DNA of 15,569 bases from the NCBI GenBank assembly GCA_903928755.1, contig CAIYSH010000423.1, positions 1-15,569 of the forward strand, in the 5' to 3' direction. Of the stretch, positions 1 through 6,956 are shown in pieces. Both the position numbers and the translations under genes were made by a program. The notes under the pieces are model-generated. The model searched no databases. It saw only the letters and a program-made list of their open reading frames with translations, and was not told where the DNA came from. Each line of letters starts with the position of its first letter. The stretch's first letter is position 1. Origin of the DNA: an uncultured Alphaproteobacteria bacterium (GTDB lineage: Bacteria > Pseudomonadota > Alphaproteobacteria > Caulobacterales > Caulobacteraceae).

Positions 1-1353
1 GCCAGTGGCCAGGCCGACAACACCCTGGTGATCTATATTACTGGAGATAACGGCGCTTCGGCTGAGGGCACCCTGAACGGAGCCTGGGCAGCGCCTTCGT
101 TCCAGAACGGCTTGCCGGAGGATCCGGAGTGGCTGCTTGCCCACATGGACGACTTCGGCACCGCCCGCTGCGAGAACCATTTCAACGTCGGATGGGCGTG
201 GTCCCTGGATACCCCGTTCCAATGGATGAAACAGGTCGCCTCCCATTTCGGTGGGACTCGTAATGCCATGGCCCTGAGTTGGCCCGCGGCGATTTCGCAG
301 CAGGGCGAACTGCGCTCACAGTTCCATCATGTGATCGACATTGCCCCGACCATACTGGCAGCGGCCGGGATCGCGCCCCCTGCCCGGGTGAACGGGGTTG
401 AGCAGCAGCCGATGGATGGCATTCCGCTCAACTACAGCTTCGACGAAGCTGCCGTCGCCAGCACGCGCACGACGCAGTATTTCGAGATCCTCGGGAACCG
501 GGCCATCTACCACGAGGGATGGATGGCCTCATGCTTCCATGGCCGGGTGCCATGGCTTCGGTTCGCCTCCATGGCGTTCGACGGTCCCCAGGAGCACTGG
601 GAACTCTACAACATCGCCGAGGACTTCTCCCAGGGCCATGACCTGTCGGCGCAGTTCCCGGACAAGCTGGCAGAACTTCAGGCGCTGTTCGACGTCGAGG
701 CGCGCCGCAATGGCGTCTATCCCATGCGCGATCCCTCGCGGCGTCGCGATCCTGGCCTCGCCGTCCCCTCGGCGCTCGGGCCGGTGAGCTGTGTCACCTA
801 TACCAAGGCCCATGTGCGTATTCCTGAAACCGTGGTGGTGAACCTCAAGAACTGTTCCTATCGCATCGCCGCGCGCATCGAGGTGAAGACCGGGCCGGCC
901 CACGGCGTCATCGCCTGCCAGGGCGGGAATATGGCGGGGTGGAGCCTCTATCTCGATGAGCATGGCGTGCCGCACTTCCTCTACAACTATCTGGGCCGCG
1001 ACCTCACCTTTGCGTCCGCCCCCGAGCCACTGGGACCCGGTGAACACCTATTGGAAGTTGGCTTCGCCTATGACGGGGGTCTGGGCGCAGGCGGCGACCT
1101 GACCCTGACTGTAGACGGTGCCCTGGCGGGGTCCGCGCGACTGGAGCATACCATTCCCGTGGTATTCTCGATGAGTGGCGAGACCTTCGATGTCGGTATG
1201 GACACCGGTGCGCCGGTCGGTCCCTACCCGCACATCTTTGAATGCACGGCAGTGATCCACGCCGTGACCCTGGAAAGGCTGAGCGAGCCCTCCGCGGCCG
1301 ATCGCGCGGAGCTGGCCCGCCGGGAATTCAGGGCGAGCATTTCATCGCAATAG
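1..1353 (+). CDS. Arylsulfatase, C-terminal part (5' truncated by window edge)
   Basis: The reading frame is open from the first base, so the gene starts left of the window; 450 residues are present. The fragment begins in the sulfatase fold: GDNG (residues 15-18) matches the conserved Asp/Asn pair that binds the divalent metal, and K77 and H82 in the segment ending HFGGTR match the conserved active-site region. The phrase DIAPTILAAAGI is typical of the alkaline-phosphatase/sulfatase superfamily (PF00884). The formylglycine motif CxPxR would lie upstream and cannot be checked. After about residue 270 comes a beta-rich tail of some 170 residues, as in the large (roughly 750-800 aa) bacterial arylsulfatases. 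It would hydrolyse sulfate esters to alcohol or phenol plus sulfate. The substrate is unknown. It converges on the ring-cleavage operon, which could use a released phenol (inference). Confidence 0.88.
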   Translation, partial: ASGQADNTLVIYITGDNGASAEGTLNGAWAAPSFQNGLPEDPEWLLAHMDDFGTARCENHFNVGWAWSLDTPFQWMKQVASHFGGTRNAMALSWPAAISQQGELRSQFHHVIDIAPTILAAAGIAPPARVNGVEQQPMDGIPLNYSFDEAAVASTRTTQYFEILGNRAIYHEGWMASCFHGRVPWLRFASMAFDGPQEHWELYNIAEDFSQGHDLSAQFPDKLAELQALFDVEARRNGVYPMRDPSRRRDPGLAVPSALGPVSCVTYTKAHVRIPETVVVNLKNCSYRIAARIEVKTGPAHGVIACQGGNMAGWSLYLDEHGVPHFLYNYLGRDLTFASAPEPLGPGEHLLEVGFAYDGGLGAGGDLTLTVDGALAGSARLEHTIPVVFSMSGETFDVGMDTGAPVGPYPHIFECTAVIHAVTLERLSEPSAADRAELARREFRASISSQ

Positions 1354-1439
1354 GGGTAAACGGCGTGCAGCTTGATCCCGGCGGCGACGAAGGAGGAAGC
1401 GCAACTTCGAGCGCCATTGGACAGGGCTCCCGACACCAT
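1354..1439. other. Short convergent intergenic gap
   Basis: This 86 bp gap lies between two genes whose stop codons face each other. I see no stem followed by a T-run on either strand, and only a weak 4-bp GCGC/GCGC pairing near its middle. No gene or clear terminator is supported. Confidence 0.5.
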
Positions 1440-2504
1440 TCAAAGGGCATTCCCGGCCTTCACGCGGTTTGACAGGGTCCCGAGACGGTCGACCCGAATG
1501 GTCACCTGGTCACCCGGCTGGAGATAGGTCTTCCGGGCCTGGCTGCGGGCGATATAGGCGTCGATCACATGTTTCACCACAGTCCCCCTGAACCCTGACA
1601 GGATCCAGCGCACCAGCCCGGACTGGCGATCCTTGCCCGGTACACCCTGGAAGAGGGTGCCCGCCGGAGTGCCCGCCATGATCACGGTGCGGGCGGGGAT
1701 GGCACCGTCCTCGGTGAAGGCCAGGCGGGCCTCACCCTGTCGCCAGGACCATACGGTCTCGCGTTTGGCCCTGGCCTGGTTCAGGATTTCGTTCAGATCC
1801 CAGATCCACTCCGTCACCGGCGCCCGCTGACGCTCCACGCCATTCACGCTCAGTTGCAGGATCAGACCCCCGACAAAGGCGTCGAGATCCCGGGGCACAA
1901 CAAGGAGATCACCCACCGGAAGAAATCCGGGCGCACTCTTGCCATCTGTAAAGCCGCGTCCTGACTGGGGATCTTTCAGGTTCACCCCCCGCATGAGCAG
2001 GGCCCGGTCGGTCACGTCATTGCCCAGGATAAGGCCGCCACTGGCCGGATCAGTCAGACCCAGGGGCTTTAAGGGAACCAGGCACAGCTCGACTTCGAAA
2101 TCGAGCAGCCCGACGCCAGCCGGAATGTCGGCACGGGAGGCGGTGGGGGTGACAAGCTTCGGGAACAGAAAGGGCGATCCGGTAACCGCTGACTCCTCGG
2201 CGTGCTCTCGATAATTGGTTCCGACGGCAATGTGCGCGTCAGTCAGTTTTATCGGAAGATCCAGTTCAGATACGGGAAGTGTGATGGCAGGTTGGCCACT
2301 CAGCATGGCCGCGCTGACCGCGTCCTGCCCCAGCCGGTTGATCAGGTCGACGGCGTCCTCTCCGGGCGACAGCATCAAGGCTGAAAGGTCAACCCCGGTC
2401 AGTTGATCATCCCGGTAAGACAGGACGCCCATCGTCTGCCCTGCCAGACTTCTGGCAAAGGTCAGGGCCTCATCAAGGGGCGCGATTGTCAGGGTCGCCG
2501 TCAT
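1440..2504 (-). CDS. Fumarylacetoacetate hydrolase (FAH) family protein, last gene of ring-cleavage operon
   Basis: 354 aa. FAH-family enzymes hydrolyse, hydrate or decarboxylate acylpyruvate-like products of aromatic ring cleavage using Mg2+ or Mn2+. Visible signatures are NYREHAEE (97-104, with the catalytic-type His101), DFEVE (E137 and E139, metal ligands), GNDVTDR (161-167, third acidic ligand) and AGTPAGT (277-283). The ATG at 2504 was chosen because AGGGAGG sits 6 nt upstream. The open frame runs a further 29 codons upstream, but into the preceding SDR gene, and has no ribosome site. The start lies 11 bp after the SDR stop, so the two are cotranscribed. It is longer than the usual FAH proteins of about 280 aa: some 45 residues separate AGTPAGT from LQPGD, where typical members have a short loop. 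The family is secure; the exact reaction (hydrolase, hydratase or isomerase) is not. Confidence 0.88.
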   Translation of the reverse strand: MTATLTIAPLDEALTFARSLAGQTMGVLSYRDDQLTGVDLSALMLSPGEDAVDLINRLGQDAVSAAMLSGQPAITLPVSELDLPIKLTDAHIAVGTNYREHAEESAVTGSPFLFPKLVTPTASRADIPAGVGLLDFEVELCLVPLKPLGLTDPASGGLILGNDVTDRALLMRGVNLKDPQSGRGFTDGKSAPGFLPVGDLLVVPRDLDAFVGGLILQLSVNGVERQRAPVTEWIWDLNEILNQARAKRETVWSWRQGEARLAFTEDGAIPARTVIMAGTPAGTLFQGVPGKDRQSGLVRWILSGFRGTVVKHVIDAYIARSQARKTYLQPGDQVTIRVDRLGTLSNRVKAGNAL

Positions 2505-2515
2505 GTCCACCCTCC

Positions 2516-3295
2516 CTAGATCAGGCCGCGGTAAGAGCCGCCGTCCATCTGCAGTTGCTGGCCTGATATGAAACCAGCCTGGGCACTGCACAGGAAGGCG
2601 CAGGCATCTCCCAGTTCCTCCGGGCGGCCAAAGCGCTTGGCGGCGATGGAATTGGCAATTTCCTCGCGCGCCTGCTCATAGGTGATGTTCTTCATGGCCA
2701 TGGTCAGGCGGGCCATCTGTTGCTGGCGCTCGGTGTCAAACCGCTCCGGCAGGAGGCTGTTGATGGTCACATTGTCAGCAGCCACCTCGGGGGCCAGCGC
2801 CTTGCAGGCCGCTGTAAGGGCCGTGCGCGCCGCAGTGGAGAGCCCCATGGGCGCCACCGGGGTCTTCACCATGGCGCTGGTGATGTTGACGATCCGACCG
2901 AACTTGCGGGCCTGCATGCCGGGCAAAACCCCCCGGATCAGCATCAGGGCGGGAAGCATGTTGGCATTGATCGCCGAGAGCCAGGCTGCTTCATCCCAGC
3001 TGGCGAAGTGCCCCGGGGGGGGGCCGGAGTTGTTATTGACCAGAATGTCCACGTCGCCGGCCGCATCGAGCAGGGTCTTGCGCCCCTCCTGCGTCCCGAG
3101 ATCTGCCACGACGGCTTCCACTACGCCGCCAGTCTCTCCAGCGATCCGGTCCCGGGCTGCTGCGAGCTTTTCGGGATTGCGACCATTGATCACGACCCTT
3201 GCCCCTTCCCGGGACAGGGCAAGGGCGCAGGCATAGCCGAGCCCCTGGGAGGAAGCGCAGACCAGGGCACGCCTGTCTTTCAAACCGAGATCCAT
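2516..3295 (-). CDS. Atypical short-chain dehydrogenase/reductase (SDR) lacking the Tyr-Lys catalytic pair
   Basis: 259 aa, normal SDR length. The Rossmann nucleotide site is a variant ASSQGLG (14-20), and the usual NNAG is NNNSGPPPG (87-95). Ser140 in NITS is the expected catalytic serine. Twelve residues later, where Tyr should stand, there is Ser153 (or Leu152), and the Lys position is Arg157 (SxxxR instead of YxxxK). The C-terminal FISGQQLQMDGG is classical. Such SDRs with an LSxxxR-like signature recur near catabolic operons and are often named 3-oxoacyl-ACP reductase without proof. The start at 3295 has AGGAG 7 nt upstream and overlaps the monooxygenase stop as TGATG, indicating translational coupling. 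It may act on a side chain or ring-fission intermediate, or be non-catalytic; I cannot decide from sequence. Confidence 0.9.
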   Translation of the reverse strand: MDLGLKDRRALVCASSQGLGYACALALSREGARVVINGRNPEKLAAARDRIAGETGGVVEAVVADLGTQEGRKTLLDAAGDVDILVNNNSGPPPGHFASWDEAAWLSAINANMLPALMLIRGVLPGMQARKFGRIVNITSAMVKTPVAPMGLSTAARTALTAACKALAPEVAADNVTINSLLPERFDTERQQQMARLTMAMKNITYEQAREEIANSIAAKRFGRPEELGDACAFLCSAQAGFISGQQLQMDGGSYRGLI

Positions 3296-4986
3296 CAGGT
3301 GACTCCTGTCAAAACTGCCGCCACCGGCGTGGCAAGATAGGTGGAAAGGGCTACGGTCAATCGCTGGACCTCGTCGGGACCGCCGGAGGAGGTGACAGCA
3401 AGAATATGTCCGTCCGGCCGAACCAGAACCGCACCCTGCGGCTCCAAGCCCATTCGGACTGACCAGGTATCCACGCCCACAGCGAAATCGCGGCCTTCCA
3501 GCCACTGGGCCAATGGCACTCCCAGGCGGTCGGGCATGGACGAAAGGTCCGCAGCTACCCCCGCGAGCAGGGTCAATCCGTCGGGGTCAACCAGATCAAG
3601 GGTCGAGCGGCAGTCGGTCAGTTCCACATGTGGCAGGCGGGCGCCCACCACGCATTTGGGGGTGAACTGGCTGATCGGCAGGATGTCGTCCTCCTTCAGG
3701 GTGTCTCCATAGGCAAAGCCAAGTTGCAGGCGCAGGCTGTCGAAATGATCCTTCTGGAAGGTGACCGCGTCATCGATCCTGGTTCGGGATTCCGGATCGG
3801 CCAGGCGGGCCCGATAGGTCGCCTCATCAACCGTGCGGTCGGGTCCATAACCCAGGGCCTCGAACAGGGTCCCCAGCCGGAAGGTGTTGGCCAGGCTCTG
3901 ACCCATATTGGTCTGCGCGATGATGCGGCGCTCCGGCTCATAGGTCTCCAGCAAGTCCGGTCCCGCCCATCCGGCTTCCACCGCGGCGATCTTCCAGGCC
4001 AGATTATCGATGTCGCCAATGCCGGTATTCAAACCAAGCCCGCCTGTGGGGGGGAAGCGGTGACCGGCATCGCCAGCCAGGAACACATTGCCGTCCCGAT
4101 AGGTCCGGGCAATCTGGGCCGACATCTTCCAGCCCTTGACCCCCCTGATCTGCAGGTCCGGGACAGGCGTGCCGACGGCCGCGAGGACGGCAGCGCGACA
4201 GGTAGCCTCGTCGAATTCGTCCGGTGTCGAATCCGGACCGCAGGGATGCATCAGCACCCAGGTTTTCTCTACGTCATAGGCGATCAGTGTGCCGTTCAGG
4301 CCTGGGCCAAACAGGAAATAGAGAATGCCAAGCCGGTCGCCGAGCGTGGCCCGGAGGTTGGCCTCGAAGTGAATGGTCATGAAGTTGGCGATGCCTTCCG
4401 GCCCGTCCATGGCAATGCCCAGACTGTCGCGGACCGCGCTGCCCGCCCCATCGCAGGCGATGACATAACGGCTCCGGACCTTCACGATTTCTCCCGTGAC
4501 GCGGTCCTGCAGTGTGGAGGTCACACCATCTGCCAGTTGCAGGCTGGTCTGCCATTCCAGACCCCGACGGAGGGTGACGCCGGGCCGGGCGAGGACCGCA
4601 CGCTCCAGAACCGCTTCAAACTGCGGCTGGGCGATATTGATCAGCGGCCAGGGCGTAACAGATCGCACAGCGTCGTCCTGGCGCTCATAGGCAATGCTGC
4701 CGATCGGTGGCCCACTGAGGGTTTCCATCATCCAGACACGGGCTCCGTCAGCCTTCCGAGTGGCGACGCCATGGATCTCGTCCATCGGCAGCCCCGCCGC
4801 CGCGCAGATTTCGAGCGACCTGGGATTGAGGGCGTGGGCCTTGGGCGAATCCAGCCGCTGCAGGTATTTTTCGGCGATCAGAACCTTGACCCCTCGACGC
4901 GCCAGAAGCTGGCCGCCCAAAAGGCCGACGGGTCCGCCGCCAACGATGAGGACGGTGGTCTCGATCTCTTTCATCGCGTCACTCAT
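3295..4986 (-). CDS. FAD-dependent aromatic monooxygenase (PheA/TfdB family)
   Basis: 563 aa, the usual length for phenol-hydroxylase-like class A flavoprotein monooxygenases (PF01494) with a C-terminal thioredoxin-like domain. All three flavin/NADPH signatures are present: the GGGPVG dinucleotide fold (16-21), the DG motif in the stretch ending IACDG (D179-G180), and GDAGHRFPPTGGLGLN (305-320). It would use NAD(P)H and O2 to add a hydroxyl ortho to a phenolic hydroxyl, giving the catechol-type diol needed by the dioxygenase encoded just upstream. The ATG at 4986 was chosen because it overlaps the dioxygenase stop as ATGA; no strong Shine-Dalgarno lies there, consistent with re-initiation. 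A second ATG four codons on (4974) is possible. The frame stays open upstream into the dioxygenase gene, but that extension is an overlap artefact. Substrate unknown. Confidence 0.92.
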   Translation of the reverse strand: MSDAMKEIETTVLIVGGGPVGLLGGQLLARRGVKVLIAEKYLQRLDSPKAHALNPRSLEICAAAGLPMDEIHGVATRKADGARVWMMETLSGPPIGSIAYERQDDAVRSVTPWPLINIAQPQFEAVLERAVLARPGVTLRRGLEWQTSLQLADGVTSTLQDRVTGEIVKVRSRYVIACDGAGSAVRDSLGIAMDGPEGIANFMTIHFEANLRATLGDRLGILYFLFGPGLNGTLIAYDVEKTWVLMHPCGPDSTPDEFDEATCRAAVLAAVGTPVPDLQIRGVKGWKMSAQIARTYRDGNVFLAGDAGHRFPPTGGLGLNTGIGDIDNLAWKIAAVEAGWAGPDLLETYEPERRIIAQTNMGQSLANTFRLGTLFEALGYGPDRTVDEATYRARLADPESRTRIDDAVTFQKDHFDSLRLQLGFAYGDTLKEDDILPISQFTPKCVVGARLPHVELTDCRSTLDLVDPDGLTLLAGVAADLSSMPDRLGVPLAQWLEGRDFAVGVDTWSVRMGLEPQGAVLVRPDGHILAVTSSGGPDEVQRLTVALSTYLATPVAAVLTGVT

Positions 4987-5966
4987 GCCGGCCTGGAGGG
5001 TGTCTGGGGTGGAATGGTGCGGCCAAAACTTGAGGGCATGTTCGGGCCCCACTGGCTTACGGCACCCATGTCGATGGAATGGTCCCCTGCCGGCATTGAG
5101 GCGTTGAACTGATCGCCATCCGTCCAGTGCTCGTGAATCTGTCCCCAGGGGTCGCGCCAATAGTCAAAGACCTGACTGCCCAGGAGATGGCGTCCCACAC
5201 CCCATTCGTGGGTCCGGCCCTTTGCCGCCAGATGTTCCCGCCCGGCCTGCACATCGTCAATGTCACAGACCTCCCAGGACAGGTGGTTGAGCCCGGACAC
5301 CCCACCTGAGGACATGTTGTTCGCAAACAAGATGGAGTGGTGGTCCGCTGGCTCTGCGCCCTTGTCGCAGCGGGTGAAGATCGCCACCGGCATGCCAGGT
5401 GCCAGATTGACGCGATCCGAAGCTATCAGTCCGAACCTGGCATGATACCAGGCCAGAACCGCCATCGGGTCCGGCACATTCAGCGCCAGATGACCGAACC
5501 GCTTGATGCGGCTCGGGCCAGCCTTGATCCTTTGGGCCGCACCAATACGCTGGAAGGCCTCGCCCATGTTCAGGGGACGCGGATCCAGATTGCCGCGAGG
5601 CGCGCCCTGCGCGATCCCGTGCACAACCTCGACCAGCAGGCCGACAGGATCGCGCACTGTGGTGCGAACGCCTCCGCCTGGACCGTCAAGATCTTCCACC
5701 GGGGTAAAGCCCGGGGTTGCGGCTAACAGATCCAGATCATCACGACTCGCCGCTTCCAAGGCAAAACCGGTAAAGGCTGCTGGTCCGGCGTGTATCACAT
5801 GGACATAGGGCGCGGTGCCGGCGCCGCGCATATAGAGCACGTCGGCGCGGCGCTCTGCGCGCACCATTCCGAAATCCATAAGCCAGACTTCCATCTGATC
5901 CAGGTCCGGGACCTGCAGACGCGGATAGGCCACATCGCGGACCTTTACGATCGGCTCAATGGTCAT
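4983..5966 (-). CDS. VOC-superfamily extradiol ring-cleavage dioxygenase, first gene of operon
   Basis: 327 aa with the two-module vicinal-oxygen-chelate layout of catechol 2,3-dioxygenase-type enzymes: a degenerate N-terminal module (about 10-120) and a catalytic C-terminal module (about 155-290). The Fe(II) facial triad can be read as H159 (FGHLALNVPDP), H228 (NHLSWEV) and E279 (IHEHW). It would open a catechol-like ring beside the diol. The start at 5966 (MTIEP) has GGGGAGG about 6 nt upstream; an in-frame ATG 14 codons earlier (6008) has no ribosome site. It leads the operon and is divergent from tetR-1 across 171 bp that contain a promoter-like element and a palindrome. The tail after residue 290 is Pro/Ser-rich and probably unstructured. 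The ring substrate cannot be told from sequence. Confidence 0.88.
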   Translation of the reverse strand: MTIEPIVKVRDVAYPRLQVPDLDQMEVWLMDFGMVRAERRADVLYMRGAGTAPYVHVIHAGPAAFTGFALEAASRDDLDLLAATPGFTPVEDLDGPGGGVRTTVRDPVGLLVEVVHGIAQGAPRGNLDPRPLNMGEAFQRIGAAQRIKAGPSRIKRFGHLALNVPDPMAVLAWYHARFGLIASDRVNLAPGMPVAIFTRCDKGAEPADHHSILFANNMSSGGVSGLNHLSWEVCDIDDVQAGREHLAAKGRTHEWGVGRHLLGSQVFDYWRDPWGQIHEHWTDGDQFNASMPAGDHSIDMGAVSQWGPNMPSSFGRTIPPQTPSRPA

Positions 5967-6013
5967 TGTCACCTCCCCCTCAGTCCTGATGGCGGTTCCA
6001 TCCGGCAATTATT

Positions 6014-6023
6014 GAGATATCTC
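6014..6023. promoter_or_regulatory. Perfect 10-bp palindrome, candidate TetR-1 operator
   Basis: GAGATATCTC is an exact palindrome in the divergent gap between the dioxygenase and tetR-1. It overlaps the candidate -10 of the operon, where a bound repressor would block RNA polymerase. TetR operators are usually longer (15 bp or more), and the flanking bases do not extend the symmetry, so this may be only the core or chance. Confidence 0.3.
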
Positions 6024-6042
6024 CCATTTTTTCGGCCGTCAA
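6014..6042 (-). promoter_or_regulatory. Candidate promoter of the ring-cleavage operon
   Basis: On the minus strand TTGACG (6042-6037) is followed, after 17 bp, by TATCTC (6019-6014). The -35 matches the sigma-70 consensus at five of six bases and the -10 at three. It lies about 50 bp upstream of the dioxygenase start, and the -10 overlaps the palindrome at 6014-6023. Confidence 0.35.
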
Positions 6043-6069
6043 CGGCATCGGACGCTGGACTGGGGGCTA

Positions 6070-6106
6070 GCTGCTTGACCTCGCCATGACCCAAAGCCTA
6101 AGCAGC
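6070..6106. promoter_or_regulatory. 7-bp inverted repeat upstream of tetR-1
   Basis: GCTGCTT (6070-6076) and AAGCAGC (6100-6106) are exact inverted copies 23 bp apart, just upstream of the tetR-1 ribosome site. A weak promoter reading, TTGACC (6075-6080), 18 bp, TAAGCA (6099-6104), overlaps both arms, so the pair could form an autoregulatory site. The evidence is positional only. Confidence 0.2.
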
Positions 6107-6137
6107 AGCAGGCATTTCCCTCCGAGGACGGCACAAG

Positions 6138-6851
6138 ATGATGAATTCGGGCCCGTTCACAGCTGAAGCCCGGCATCAGAACAAGAGCGCCCGGACCCGC
6201 GCCCGCCTGATGGATGCCGCCGTTCAGGTCTTCGCCCGTGATGGTTTCGAGGCCGCCTCAGTCAATGAGATTGCCCGCATGGCGGAGGTCGCCAATGGCA
6301 CCTTCTATGTGCACTTCAAAGACAAGGACGCCATTGCGGTGGAGGTTGCCGCCCGGATCGCCACCGACATCACAGACCAGATTGATCGCGCAATGGCGGA
6401 CATTGATGACGGCCTGGAACGATTCGGCTTCGCGACGCGCCAGTTCATCGAATTCGCCAGCCACCAGCCGCAATGGGGCTGGGTGATCATCCGCGCGGCA
6501 TCCTTCCTGCCTCAGATGCACCGCCAGATGGAAACACATATGTGCGCTGATCTGGAAAGAGGGCGCCGTCAGGGCCAGATCACAGCAGACATCGACGCCT
6601 TTCTGGTGGACACCATCATGTCCATGGTCTTTGCCGCACTGGCCGCCCGACTGCGCGGCGATGCCGGGCCGGAGGCAGGCTCCAGGGTCACCGAGCTTGT
6701 CCTCAACATGCTGAACATCCCCCCGCAGCGCGCCCATGCCATAGCCTGGCAGACCATCGCGCTGAAGGAACTGCATCTGCCGACGCGCCCGAGGCAGGAA
6801 AGGGTGTCCCCTCCGGCGGAGCCGGTCCGGCTTGGACCGATCCAAATTTGA
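6138..6851 (+). CDS. TetR/AcrR-family transcriptional regulator (TetR-1)
   Basis: 237 aa. The N-terminal TetR DNA-binding domain is clear at about 18-64: ARTRARLMDAAVQVFARDGF, then the recognition helix region ending GTFYVHFKDKD. The rest is helical ligand-binding and dimerisation domain (about 75-205), followed by a Pro/Arg-rich tail. GAGGA lies 9 nt before the first ATG; a second ATG follows directly, so the start could shift by one codon. It is divergent from the ring-cleavage operon and in line with the crotonase gene 105 bp downstream. By position it most likely represses the divergent operon, and perhaps its own strand, responding to an aromatic or acyl-CoA ligand (inference). Confidence 0.93.
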   Translation: MMNSGPFTAEARHQNKSARTRARLMDAAVQVFARDGFEAASVNEIARMAEVANGTFYVHFKDKDAIAVEVAARIATDITDQIDRAMADIDDGLERFGFATRQFIEFASHQPQWGWVIIRAASFLPQMHRQMETHMCADLERGRRQGQITADIDAFLVDTIMSMVFAALAARLRGDAGPEAGSRVTELVLNMLNIPPQRAHAIAWQTIALKELHLPTRPRQERVSPPAEPVRLGPIQI

Positions 6852-6877
6852 CATAAGTCCCAATTTTACTGTTCTAT
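6848..6877 (+). promoter_or_regulatory. Candidate promoter for the crotonase gene
   Basis: A perfect TTGACA (6848-6853) overlaps the tetR-1 stop codon. Eighteen bp further on is TTCTAT (6872-6877), a 3-of-6 match to the -10 consensus. It would start a leader of about 70 nt before the crotonase ATG. The strong -35 and the AT-rich stretch in otherwise GC-rich DNA support it; the weak -10 does not. Confidence 0.35.
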
Positions 6878-6882
6878 GAGTT

Positions 6883-6928
6883 GTGCTTCGAGCTGGGTGC
6901 GGCCTTGTCTCAAGGCTCGAAACCGCAC
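6883..6928 (+). other. Nested inverted repeats in the crotonase leader
   Basis: TTCGAGC (6887-6893) pairs with GCTCGAA (6915-6921), and GTGC (6883-6886) can extend this stem with GCAC (6925-6928) across a 3-nt bulge. Inside lies CCTTG-TCT-CAAGG (6903-6915), which shares one base with the outer stem. An alternative pairing is GTGCGG (6897-6902) with CCGCAC (6923-6928). There is no T-run, so it is not a standard terminator. It could be a folded mRNA leader or an operator. Confidence 0.4.
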
Positions 6929-6956
6929 TTGTGCAGGCATCCGGCAGGGGGACACG

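Noticed and set aside
529..1047. 172-codon minus-strand frame inside the sulfatase
   Set aside because: Antisense shadow; the sulfatase frame carries the conserved motifs.
1242..1472. Small plus-strand ORF across the end of the sulfatase
   Set aside because: It overlaps both flanking genes and has no recognisable product; the frame is probably chance.
2720..3340. 206-codon plus-strand frame over the SDR
   Set aside because: Antisense shadow of a gene with clear SDR motifs; no family resemblance.
3628..5112. 494-codon open frame on the plus strand
   Set aside because: It is antisense to the FAD monooxygenase, whose flavin motifs are unambiguous. The translation has no recognisable domain and reflects GC-rich codon bias.
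4987..5160. Upstream in-frame extension of the FAD monooxygenase
   Set aside because: It lies inside the dioxygenase gene and lacks a ribosome site; the ATGA overlap at 4983-4986 gives a natural coupled start.
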